Shown here: piece by piece, positions 24,258-31,820 of the stretch
Layout of the letters: every line of letters begins with the position of its first letter
Position numbering within the stretch: position 1 is the first letter of the stretch
Assembly (NCBI GenBank): GCA_018830645.1
Contig: JAHJSA010000023.1
Coordinates: 133,482 to 197,481, forward strand
Direction: 5' to 3'
DNA length: 64,000 nt
DNA from: Actinomycetota bacterium
GTDB lineage: Bacteria; Actinomycetota; Thermoleophilia; RBG-16-64-13
Position numbers and translations under genes: made by a program
Notes under the pieces: model-generated
What the model was told of the DNA's origin: nothing
Databases searched by the model: none
Seen by the model: only the letters and a program-made list of their open reading frames with translations

Positions 24258-27050
24258 TTGAGTCCCGACACCACCCACACCGAGGCAGTCCGTGGCGAGT
24301 GGAAGAAGGTCATGTGCCGCCTCTGCGGGATCAAAGTGTGGTGTACAGCCCAGATGTACGTTGAGGACGGGGTGATCCTCAAGGTGGAGGGTGACCCTGA
24401 GAACCCCATGAACGAGGGCCGGCTCTGCGCCCGAGGCCAGTCGGCCATCATGAACGTCTACAACCCCTACCGGGTCAAGGCGCCCATGAAACGCACCAAC
24501 CCGAAGAAGGGGCTTGACGAAGACCCCGGCTGGGTCGAGATCTCGTGGGACGAGGCGCTCGACACGGTGGCGGCGAAGATCCGCGAGTGTCGGGAGAGGG
24601 ACCCCCGACGCTTCGCCCACATGTTCGGCTTCGGAGGCTACGGCTGGATCGTCACCGATGGAGCCTTCATGCCGGCGGTCGGCAGTCCCAACGAACTGCG
24701 CAGCCACGGGCACCTGTGCCCCGTTCACTTTGGCGCCGGCATGGTGCAGGGCACGTTCCTCGACAAGCAGGACGTGGAGTATTGCGAGTACTTCCTCGCG
24801 GTGGGTGGCAGCCTGGGCCCCAACATCGGCAGCACTCACAGCATGCGGGCCACCACCAAGGCGCTCGAGCGCGGCATGAAGCTGGTGGTGGTGGACCCCC
24901 GCTGCAGCCCCGAGGCCACCCTCGCCCAGGAGTGGGTGCCCATCCGCCCGGGCACCGACCTGGCCTTCACCCTGGCCCTGCTCCACGTGATGCTGCACGA
25001 GCACAAGGTGTGGGACGTGGACTTCCTGAAGCGGCGCACGAACGCCGTGTACCTGATAGCCGAGGACGGCCACTACCTCACCGACCCCGCCACGGGGAAG
25101 CCCCTGGTATGGGACGAAGCCGCGAATCGGGCCGCTCCGTTCGACGACCCCACCGTGCGGGACTACGCCCTGCACGGCACCTACGAGGTGGCCGGGGAAT
25201 CGGGAGATGGCGGCGCGTCCGGAGATGGCGGCGCGTCCGGAGATGGCGGCACCTCGACGGGCACCACCGCGTTCGACCTGGTGCGCGCCCAGATGCTCGA
25301 GTACACGCCCGAGTGGGCCGAGGAGGTGACCGCCGTCTCTGCCGCCACGATCCGTCGGCTGGCGCGCGAGTTCGTGGACCACGCCCACATCGGCGAGACC
25401 ATCACCCTCGATGGCTTCGAATTCCCGTTCAGGCCGGTGGTGATCAAGTCTGAGCGAGGCGCCTTGTCGAACAAGGCGGGGGCCTACCAGCACCTGGCGG
25501 CCAAGATGGTGGCGGCTCTGGTGGGCGCTCTCGACGTGCCCGGAAGCTACCTGGCTTCGGACGCGGGTCCGTCGTTGTCACCCGGCCCGGACGGCGTGGT
25601 CGCCCCGAAGGCCGAAGCTGCGGGCTGCGACTGGAGTTTCCCGCCCTCCATCGACCTCAAGGAGTTCTACCCCCACCGCCACACCAGCCCGTTCCTGGCG
25701 TGGAAGGCCATCCTCGACCCCGAGAAGTACGGCATCGACTACGAGATCGACGCGCTGGTCACGTATGCCGCCAACCCGATCATGGGCAGCGTCAACCCAG
25801 ACGAGGCCATCGAGGCTTTCAAGCGCATCCCCTTCATCGCCACGATCCCCCTCGTCTACGACGAGATGAGCCAATTCGCCGACATCCTGCTGCCCGAGAG
25901 TGTGATCGTGGAACGCCACGCCCTCATCGAGTTCGGGCACCACGTGGTGCAGGCGGCGGATGAGGCCATGCTCCGTGTGAAGGGGGTGCTGGTGCAGAAG
26001 CCCGTGATCCCCCCCGTGTACAACACCCGCCAGGCCGACGACATCTACATCGAACTGGCGGAACGAGTAGGGATCCTTCACGGTCCGGGCGGAGTGAACG
26101 ACCGTCTGAACCAACAGCTCGACCTCGCGGGCGAATACGCCCTCGACCTCGACGCGACGTATACGACGCCCGAGATCATGGACCGCATCCTCCGCTGCCG
26201 CTACGGGGACGATCACAGCCTCGACTGGTTCGACGATCACGCCGTCTACCCGAAGATGCTGTCGCCGAAAGAGGCGTACAACTTCTACTACCACCCCTGG
26301 GGAGCGACCCGATATCCCATCTACTTCGAACGCCTGTTGGCCTCGGGGGAACGGCTGAAGCGGAACCTCGAGGAGGTGGGTCTCGACACCATCCCCGGCC
26401 AGGACGCGGCCGACGTCTGGCTGCACTACCAACCGGTTCCCAGATGGTGCCCCCGGCCTGACGAGGAGGCCGCCGCTGAGTTCGACCTTCTCGCCATCAA
26501 CTGGTCGACCCCCCAGTGGCGCATGTCGGCGGGCGACCAGGTTGGCAACGTCTGGGTGCAGGAGTTCGTGGAGGTGAACGACCCGTACGAGTACCGCATC
26601 CTGATCAACGGTGCGACCGCCCGCGAGAAGGGCTTCTCCGACGGCGACGAGGTGATCGTGGAGGCTTGGCACGGAGGGTGGACCCGAGGCCGACTCAAGC
26701 TCACCGAGCTCATCTTCCCCGAAGCCTTGGGCTTCCCGAGCAACCACGGCTTCAAGTCACGTCAGCGCAATCCCATCACCCACCGGGGCCCTCACTACAA
26801 CGAGCTGCTCACCGGCGACGAGAGGGCCATCGACCCGGTCTCAGCGGGCATCGATCGCGCGCCTCGGGTGAGGATCTACCGCGCGGACGCCCCACCGCCC
26901 GCCGCGGCTCCGCCGGCCGGCTCGGGCCTTGGCGCCGCGGCCCCGGGCTCCGCGGCCTCTGGTCCTGCGGCCTCTGGTCCTGCGGCCTCTGGTCCTGCGG
27001 CCCCGGGTGCAGCGACCAGCTGGGCACACCAGCCCGGGGGTGCCCGCTGA
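24258..27050 (+). CDS. Molybdopterin oxidoreductase, catalytic subunit (DMSO reductase family)
   Basis: 930 residues from TTG 24258, set by GGAGG at 24247-24251 with 6-nt spacing. The N-terminal 4Fe-4S motif is CX2CX5CX27C (CRLCGIKVWC), two residues longer than the standard CX2CX3C spacing. Mo-bisPGD domains follow (LAVGGSLGPNIGS; VVVDPRCSPEATLA; LPESVIVERHALIEF) and a C-terminal dinucleotide-binding domain. No Tat signal is present, so it should face the cytoplasm, unlike DmsA. The substrate (S- or N-oxide, aldehyde, hydratase-type or other) cannot be read. Two slippage repeats add (GDGGAS)3 and a Pro/Ala/Ser/Gly tail. Confidence 0.9.
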   Translation: MSPDTTHTEAVRGEWKKVMCRLCGIKVWCTAQMYVEDGVILKVEGDPENPMNEGRLCARGQSAIMNVYNPYRVKAPMKRTNPKKGLDEDPGWVEISWDEALDTVAAKIRECRERDPRRFAHMFGFGGYGWIVTDGAFMPAVGSPNELRSHGHLCPVHFGAGMVQGTFLDKQDVEYCEYFLAVGGSLGPNIGSTHSMRATTKALERGMKLVVVDPRCSPEATLAQEWVPIRPGTDLAFTLALLHVMLHEHKVWDVDFLKRRTNAVYLIAEDGHYLTDPATGKPLVWDEAANRAAPFDDPTVRDYALHGTYEVAGESGDGGASGDGGASGDGGTSTGTTAFDLVRAQMLEYTPEWAEEVTAVSAATIRRLAREFVDHAHIGETITLDGFEFPFRPVVIKSERGALSNKAGAYQHLAAKMVAALVGALDVPGSYLASDAGPSLSPGPDGVVAPKAEAAGCDWSFPPSIDLKEFYPHRHTSPFLAWKAILDPEKYGIDYEIDALVTYAANPIMGSVNPDEAIEAFKRIPFIATIPLVYDEMSQFADILLPESVIVERHALIEFGHHVVQAADEAMLRVKGVLVQKPVIPPVYNTRQADDIYIELAERVGILHGPGGVNDRLNQQLDLAGEYALDLDATYTTPEIMDRILRCRYGDDHSLDWFDDHAVYPKMLSPKEAYNFYYHPWGATRYPIYFERLLASGERLKRNLEEVGLDTIPGQDAADVWLHYQPVPRWCPRPDEEAAAEFDLLAINWSTPQWRMSAGDQVGNVWVQEFVEVNDPYEYRILINGATAREKGFSDGDEVIVEAWHGGWTRGRLKLTELIFPEALGFPSNHGFKSRQRNPITHRGPHYNELLTGDERAIDPVSAGIDRAPRVRIYRADAPPPAAAPPAGSGLGAAAPGSAASGPAASGPAASGPAAPGAATSWAHQPGGAR
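25203..25256 (+). repeat. 18-bp in-frame tandem repeat, three units
   Basis: Two exact units (25203-25220, 25221-25238) and a third with changes encode GDGGAS repeated three times, a flexible surface insertion within the molybdopterin subunit. Confidence 0.9.
26956..27000 (+). repeat. 15-bp in-frame tandem repeat, three exact units
   Basis: Three identical 15-bp units (26956-26970, 26971-26985, 26986-27000) give an ASGPA repeat in the C-terminal tail of the molybdopterin subunit, beyond its last folded domain. Confidence 0.95.
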
Positions 27051-27727
27051 TGCGCTGGGGTATGGTGATCGACCTCTTCAAGTGCACCGGCTGCGGGGCC
27101 TGCGCGGTCGCCTGCAAGCGCGAGAATGCCACACCCCCCGGCGTGTTCTGGAGCAGGGTGCACATCTACGAGACCGGCACGTATCCGAACGCCCGACTCC
27201 ATTCGCTTCCCACCCTCTGCATGCAGTGCGACGAGCCGCCTTGTGAGAAGGCCTGCCCCACCGGTGCGACCTGGGTGCGCGCGGGAGGCATCGTCTTGGT
27301 GAACAACGACCAATGCATCGGATGTGGCTACTGCACCTGGGCATGCCCGTACGAATCGCGCTCGCTCAACCACTCGGACCCCCGGCCATACCACCCCGCG
27401 TACGGCTTCAATCCGTTCGAGGAACGAGGCTACATCTCGCACTCGAAGGGGGTCGTAGAGAAGTGCACCTTCTGTGCGCCGCGGATCGATCGGGGAGATC
27501 AGCCCGCCTGTGTGCAGACCTGCCCTTCACGTGCACGCGTCTTCGGCGACCTGGACGATCCCGAGAGCGAGGTGTCCAGACTGATCGCGGAACACGATGG
27601 CCTGGCTCGGATGGAAGAGATCGGCACGCGACCGAAGGTGTTCTACCTGCACCTGCGAGAGCGGCTCACCCCGGAGCCTCCCCACAAGCGACCTAGTCCC
27701 CACAAGCGACCTAGTCCCCACAAGTGA
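27050..27727 (+). CDS. DmsB-like four-cluster iron-sulfur subunit
   Basis: 225 residues from ATG 27050, overlapping the catalytic-subunit stop (TGATG). Four Cys groups are visible: CTGCGACAVAC, CMQCDEPPCEKAC, CIGCGYCTWAC and CTFCAPRIDRGDQPAC with VQTCP. They bind four FeS clusters that wire the catalytic subunit to the membrane anchor. The C-terminus runs into an 18-bp tandem repeat and the stop codon TGA at 27725 lies in the third unit, where CGA has become TGA. Confidence 0.92.
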   Translation: MRWGMVIDLFKCTGCGACAVACKRENATPPGVFWSRVHIYETGTYPNARLHSLPTLCMQCDEPPCEKACPTGATWVRAGGIVLVNNDQCIGCGYCTWACPYESRSLNHSDPRPYHPAYGFNPFEERGYISHSKGVVEKCTFCAPRIDRGDQPACVQTCPSRARVFGDLDDPESEVSRLIAEHDGLARMEEIGTRPKVFYLHLRERLTPEPPHKRPSPHKRPSPHK

Positions 27728-27752
27728 CCTACTCCCCGAAAGCGAACTACTC
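27681..27752 (+). repeat. 18-bp tandem repeat spanning a stop codon
   Basis: Four units of 18 bp starting at 27681, 27699, 27717 and 27735; the first two are identical and the others decay, with traces to about 27769. The first two encode the tail of the FeS subunit, the third creates its stop. The array reaches the end of the converging corrinoid gene. Confidence 0.9.
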
Positions 27753-27765
27753 TCCGTTGGGCGAC

Positions 27766-28476
27766 CTACACCCCGGACGTGATCCTCTGGCAGATGCGCA
27801 CGCCCTCCATGGCGTCGGTGGTCCAGTAGTCAGCCCCCACGAACTCGCACACCCGCTCGTCGATCGTGCCTCCCCCGATCACGATAGGAAGCCGGCGGCC
27901 CGATTCTGCTGCTTCCTCATGCAGCAGCTCGATGGTGGTGCGCATGCTTTGGTACGAGGCCGACACCAGGCCCGAAAGCCCGATAACGTCGGGTTCGAAC
28001 GCGCGTGCCTCCTCCAGGAAGCGGGCGGGAGGGATATCGACGCCAAGGTCCGTGACCGTGAAGCCGAAGCTGCGGAGCGCCATCCGCACCATGTTCTTCC
28101 CGATGTTGTGGATGTCTCCGGCCACGGTGCCCAGAAGCACCTTGCCCGAGCCGGTGCCCGTCATCTCGACTTCAAGGCTGAGCTGGGAGACCGTCATCAC
28201 CTGCCGGAAGATCTCGCCCGCCATGATGAGACCCGCCAAGTAGACCTCTTGCCGCTCGTAGCGCTCGCCCACCTTCCGCATGCCGTCTTCGCACGCGTTG
28301 ATCACAGAGAGACCGCTGACCCCCTCCTCGAGCGCCCTTTCCACGAGCGCGAGCACCTGTTCATCATCCAGGGCCATCATGGCCATGGATAGAGCCTCCA
28401 AGACTTCCTCCCGGTCCGGGTCTCCGCATCCCGCCGCCGGCCTCTCCGAATCAGGGTGCATTGAATCAGGGTGCAT
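27766..28476 (-). CDS. Corrinoid-binding methyltransferase protein, cassette 1, GntR-linked copy
   Basis: 236 residues in the MtaC/MtbC-like layout: an N-terminal helical cap (about 25-105) and a B12-binding domain with the cobalt-ligating His in GDIHNIGK (about residue 124) and GGGTIDE. It carries a methyl group on a cob(I)amide. It ends with WTTDAMEGVRICQR, shared with the paralogue at 36934-37578 but not with the UroD-linked corrinoid proteins. It overlaps the GntR gene by 11 nt, so the two form a unit. A 15-bp duplication gives MHPDSMHPDS at the N-terminus. It may shuttle methyl groups or report methylation state to the regulator; the second idea is speculation. Confidence 0.88.
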   Translation of the reverse strand: MHPDSMHPDSERPAAGCGDPDREEVLEALSMAMMALDDEQVLALVERALEEGVSGLSVINACEDGMRKVGERYERQEVYLAGLIMAGEIFRQVMTVSQLSLEVEMTGTGSGKVLLGTVAGDIHNIGKNMVRMALRSFGFTVTDLGVDIPPARFLEEARAFEPDVIGLSGLVSASYQSMRTTIELLHEEAAESGRRLPIVIGGGTIDERVCEFVGADYWTTDAMEGVRICQRITSGV

Positions 28477-29317
28477 GCTCGCCCTTTCGCGTATCGCTCG
28501 GGGCCTGGTCGTCGACGTGCGGCCCGAGGTGAGTACTCAGCCTGAACTGGTCTGCGCGGCAGAGGAACCATCCCCAACTCACCGGCAGCCCGTCGAAATC
28601 GCTGAAGACGTGTTCCAAACAGAAGGCTGGAGCGCCCTGAGGCATGCGCAGCAACTCGGCCGCCCGAGCACCGAGACTCATGGCCTGGATGCTCAGTTCT
28701 CCACTCGGAAGAGCGGCCCCCACGGTGCCCCGCAACAGGCCCTCGAGCGATGTGATCTGCAGCTGCGCCTCGATCAAGGGCCTCGTCTCGTCATACACGA
28801 CGTGCTCCCTGTGGTACACGATGGGCGTGCCCTCCCGCAGGAGAAGGCGTTGCAGGTAGATGGTCCGGGTGCCGGGGGCGAGACGGAGAACATGGGCCAC
28901 TCTCTCCGTGGCCGGGGCAATGGAAGCCTCGAGCAGCTGCACGTGCACCGAATCGCCGGCGGCCCACTGATCGGTGACCTCTTGGAGGCGGAACACGGCC
29001 TCCCCCAGATCGAGAGATCGCACGAACGTGCCCTTCCCCTGAGTGGTCGAGACCAACCCACGGTCGAGCAGAATGCTGATGGCACGTCGGATCGTCATGG
29101 GACTCACGCCGAACTCCAGGCGGAGTTGCGCCTCCGTGGGGAGCTGACCACCGGGCCGGTAGATGCCGTGTGCGATCCGCGAGGTCAACGCGTTGACGAT
29201 GCGCTGGTATGCAGGTTCTCCTATGCGCCGCCCGCGCTTGGCCGATCGGGCAGCCGGCTTCTCTTTCGACACCGTCCGCCCTTCTCGGCGTGCGCTGCTG
29301 GATCCGTCCTCCGCCAT
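28466..29317 (-). CDS. GntR/UTRA (HutC-type) regulator, cassette 1
   Basis: About 283 residues from ATG 29317; GTG 29272 or TTG 29362 are alternatives, but the likely promoter -10 at 29372-29367 puts the TTG upstream of the RNA start. The N-terminal winged helix has EFGVSPMTIRRAISIL and TQGKGTFV; the C-terminal UTRA ligand domain includes LEHVFSDFDGLPVSWGW. It is closely related to the regulator at 37575-38324. It should control the divergent promoters in 29318-29653. The effector may be the methylated substrate. Confidence 0.9.
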   Translation of the reverse strand: MAEDGSSSARREGRTVSKEKPAARSAKRGRRIGEPAYQRIVNALTSRIAHGIYRPGGQLPTEAQLRLEFGVSPMTIRRAISILLDRGLVSTTQGKGTFVRSLDLGEAVFRLQEVTDQWAAGDSVHVQLLEASIAPATERVAHVLRLAPGTRTIYLQRLLLREGTPIVYHREHVVYDETRPLIEAQLQITSLEGLLRGTVGAALPSGELSIQAMSLGARAAELLRMPQGAPAFCLEHVFSDFDGLPVSWGWFLCRADQFRLSTHLGPHVDDQAPSDTRKGEHAP

Positions 29318-29366
29318 GATCGTTCGAAGCCGTCCCTTCCTCGTTCGGGTTCGATTCCGCAATATC

Positions 29367-29416
29367 TATATATGAACTACGCGGTGCTTGCGGATTTATC
29401 TAGACATATGTATCGT
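29367..29416. promoter_or_regulatory. Divergent promoter region, cassette 1
   Basis: Plus strand: TTGCGG (29388-29393), 17-nt spacer, TATCGT (29411-29416) as -35/-10 for the corrinoid gene. Minus strand: a TATATA -10 within TATATATGAA (29367-29376) for the regulator gene. The cassette 2 gap has the same TATATATGAA and a TTGCGC-N17-TAGGAT promoter. Inference from pattern only. Confidence 0.5.
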
Positions 29417-29653
29417 ACACCTATCGGGACAACCGGAAAAGCGGGAGAATCGGGGCGACCAGAAAGGCGGAAGCCGGCCGAACCGGCACGTGAGCGAGGT
29501 CATCCCTTCTCCACTCCCATCATCGCAGAACGACGACGGCGCCGAGAGGTCCATGACCGACGGAGTATCGCACGCCAGAGCACTTCCGGAATGGTAGCCG
29601 CAAGCCACGCAGAAGTCCGACGAAACCAAGGGGACGCGAAGGGAGCAGAGCGG
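29417..29653 (+). other. Long leader of the cassette 1 corrinoid gene
   Basis: About 230 nt lie between the predicted RNA start and ATG 29654, against about 80 nt in cassette 2. A small hairpin (GCCGG-N5-CCGGC near 29473-29487) is visible. I see no cobalamin riboswitch box and no small gene with a convincing start. It may hold regulatory RNA structure. Confidence 0.35.
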
Positions 29654-30289
29654 ATGGCACATGACCTGGTGGAAGCGTTGGTGCATATGAAGGAGAAGGA
29701 GGCCCTGAGTATCGTGGAGGTGAGCCTCGAGGGCGGTGGCGACCCCAACGACATCCTGGCGTCGTGCTCGGAGGCCATGCAGATCGTGGGCGAACGCTTC
29801 CAGGAAGGCAGCTACTTCCTGCCGGAGCTCATCATGTCCGGCGAGATGCTCAAGAAGATCGCAGCGATCCTCAAGCCTCACATGGCCACCCAGGTAGCTT
29901 CCGAGGCGAAGCTGGGCCGCGTGGTCTTGGGGACGGTCCGGGGAGACATCCACGACATCGGTAAGGACATCGTGGGCTTCGTTCTCGACGTGAACGGCTT
30001 CGAGGTCACCGATCTCGGCATCAACGTGCCGGAGCAGAAGTTCGTGGACGCCGTGCGCGACCTCTCCCCCGGTGTCCTCGCCCTCTCCGGGTTCCTCACC
30101 ATCGCGTTCGACACGATGAAGAGCACCATAGCAGCGTTGGAGGAAGCGGGTCTGCGCAACGGCCTGCGCGTGATCATCGGTGGCGGGCAGATCGACGAAA
30201 CGGTGCGGGCCTTCACCGGGGCCGACGCCTACGGGGCAGACGCGATGGCCGCCGTGGCGTACACCAAAGAGATGGCAGGGGCGAAGTAG
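29654..30289 (+). CDS. Corrinoid-binding methyltransferase protein, cassette 1, UroD-linked copy
   Basis: 211 residues. N-terminal cap (about 1-85) and B12-binding domain with the His ligand in GDIHDIGKD and GGGQIDE. It is the methyl carrier for the UroD-family enzyme encoded immediately downstream (TAG then ATG, no gap), the standard arrangement of substrate-methyltransferase and carrier. GGAG lies 8 nt before the ATG. Same length as the carrier at 38492-39127. Confidence 0.92.
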   Translation: MAHDLVEALVHMKEKEALSIVEVSLEGGGDPNDILASCSEAMQIVGERFQEGSYFLPELIMSGEMLKKIAAILKPHMATQVASEAKLGRVVLGTVRGDIHDIGKDIVGFVLDVNGFEVTDLGINVPEQKFVDAVRDLSPGVLALSGFLTIAFDTMKSTIAALEEAGLRNGLRVIIGGGQIDETVRAFTGADAYGADAMAAVAYTKEMAGAK

Positions 30290-31642
30290 ATGCCTGTCGC
30301 GGGCGAGAAGAGTTGGAACGACCTCTCCGGTCCGGAGCGACGCGCCATCCGGTTTGCTAAATGGTTGGAGCCGGAGGGTGTGACCTTCCGTGATGCCGAA
30401 GCGAAGGCGGCCTACAAACAGCGCGTCAGCAGACTCATCGACGCGGTCGAGCTTGAGAAGGCCCCCGATCGGGTGCCCGTACTCACCAAGATGGGTTTCT
30501 ACCCCGCGCACCGCGCGGGCCTCACGCCCTACGACGCCATGAACGACACAGACCGCGCTCTCGAAGCCTGGTCCCGTGCCACGATCGAACTCCAGCCCGA
30601 CGGCCTTATCAGCCCCCTGCACAACACCATGCCGGCCAAGGCCTTCGAGCTTCTCGATTACCGTTTGTACGACTGGCCCGGGCACAACCTGCCGAAGGAC
30701 GCGGGCTATCAGTACAACGAAGACGAGTACATGACGCCGGAGGAGTACGACCACCTGATCGAAGACCCATCCGATTTCCTCTGGCGCGTCTACCTGCCGC
30801 GCGTCGTGGGCGCCTACGAGGGGTTCAGCATCCTCTCCCCCGCCTACGACATGGTCGAGCTCCCCTTCAGCACGGCCCACATCGGCCCCTGGGGCGCACC
30901 TCACCAGAAGGATGGATTCGAGCGGCTGGCGGCGGCGGGCAGAGAGGTCGGGACCTGGGCCGAGAAGGTCTTCCCGATGATCGCGCAGATGCAGGGCGCC
31001 GGCTTCCCCGACTACTGGGGCTACGCGACGAAGGCCCCGTTCGACTTCATCGGCGACTCCCTCCGCGGCACGCGCGGCGTGATCGTCGACATGTTCAAGA
31101 AGCCCGAGAAGGTGATCGAGGCCTGTGAACGCCTGGCCCCGCTCATGGTGAGGTGGGCTCTCGCCCACACCACCGTCGACAGCGCTCCCGGTATCTTCAT
31201 CCCACTCCACAAGGGTGCCGACGGGTTCATGTCCGACGAGCAATTCCGCACCTTCTACTGGCCCAGCCTGAAGAAGGTGCTCCTGGGCCTGATCGACCAC
31301 GGGTTCGTGCCCTGGCTGTTCGCGGAGGGCGGCTACAACTCGAGACTCGAGGCGATCGCCGAGTTGCCCAAGGGCACGACCGTCTGGATGTTCGACAGGA
31401 CCGACATGGTCGAAGCGAAGAGGGTCATCGGCGGAACGGCCTGCATCCAGGGGAACGTTCCATTGTCGATGATGCACATGTCCACACCCGACGAAGTGAC
31501 CGCCTACTGCCGTGAGCTCATCAGGACCGCGGGCCACGGCGGTGGGTTCATCCTCGATGTGGGCGCGAACATGGAGTCTCCGAAGGAGGAGAACGTGGTC
31601 GCCATGATCCAGGCGGCGAAACAGTACGGTGCCTACTCCTGA
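30290..31642 (+). CDS. UroD-family corrinoid methyltransferase, cassette 1
   Basis: 450 residues. The core (about 55-445) is a uroporphyrinogen-decarboxylase fold, as in MtaA, MtbA, CmuA and the O-demethylase MtvB. It lacks the clear HxC...C zinc triad of MtaA: a His in IPLHKGAD and a Cys in GTACIQGN are candidates, but the position of the last Cys is DVGANM. A 55-residue N-terminal extension precedes the fold. It should move a methyl group between a substrate and the corrinoid carrier. The missing Cys argues against a thiol (coenzyme M-like) substrate. The true substrate is unknown. Confidence 0.85.
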   Translation: MPVAGEKSWNDLSGPERRAIRFAKWLEPEGVTFRDAEAKAAYKQRVSRLIDAVELEKAPDRVPVLTKMGFYPAHRAGLTPYDAMNDTDRALEAWSRATIELQPDGLISPLHNTMPAKAFELLDYRLYDWPGHNLPKDAGYQYNEDEYMTPEEYDHLIEDPSDFLWRVYLPRVVGAYEGFSILSPAYDMVELPFSTAHIGPWGAPHQKDGFERLAAAGREVGTWAEKVFPMIAQMQGAGFPDYWGYATKAPFDFIGDSLRGTRGVIVDMFKKPEKVIEACERLAPLMVRWALAHTTVDSAPGIFIPLHKGADGFMSDEQFRTFYWPSLKKVLLGLIDHGFVPWLFAEGGYNSRLEAIAELPKGTTVWMFDRTDMVEAKRVIGGTACIQGNVPLSMMHMSTPDEVTAYCRELIRTAGHGGGFILDVGANMESPKEENVVAMIQAAKQYGAYS

Positions 31643-31657
31643 CGAGCGATCCTCTCT

Positions 31658-31689
31658 GGCATGGGGCGGCCACGAGCCCGCCCCATGCC
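31658..31689 (+). terminator. Perfect 12-bp hairpin after the methyltransferase gene
   Basis: GGCATGGGGCGG (31658-31669), 8-nt loop, CCGCCCCATGCC (31678-31689). There is no T-tract, as is common in GC-rich actinobacteria. It lies in the 178-bp gap between the methyltransferase and the importer genes and may terminate or attenuate transcription between them. Confidence 0.7.
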
Positions 31690-31820
31690 GTAGGGATGCC
31701 CGAAACAGGCATAGGAGGTGACACGGGTCGAACAGGGGCCGCGCGGCAGCCGCGCAGATCCGAGTTCCCGGAAGTGTTTGGCGACAGGTTCTCGAAACGC
31801 AGGAGAGGGAGGAACACGAC

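Noticed and set aside
27681-27752. CRISPR or attachment-site repeat
   Set aside because: Units are directly adjacent, in frame with a gene and decay in one direction, which fits slippage.
29346-29362. T-arm-like GGTTCGATTCC, possible tRNA
   Set aside because: The flanking bases do not pair as a T-stem (only one or two of five pairs), and no acceptor or anticodon stem fits; it lies at the regulator's upstream end.
29417-29653. Cobalamin riboswitch before the corrinoid gene
   Set aside because: No B12-box-like sequence or the expected long-range stems were seen by eye; a covariance-model search would decide.
28280-29653. Plus-strand continuous frame reaching into the corrinoid gene
   Set aside because: It is antisense to the GntR and corrinoid genes and has no family match; the real gene begins at 29654.
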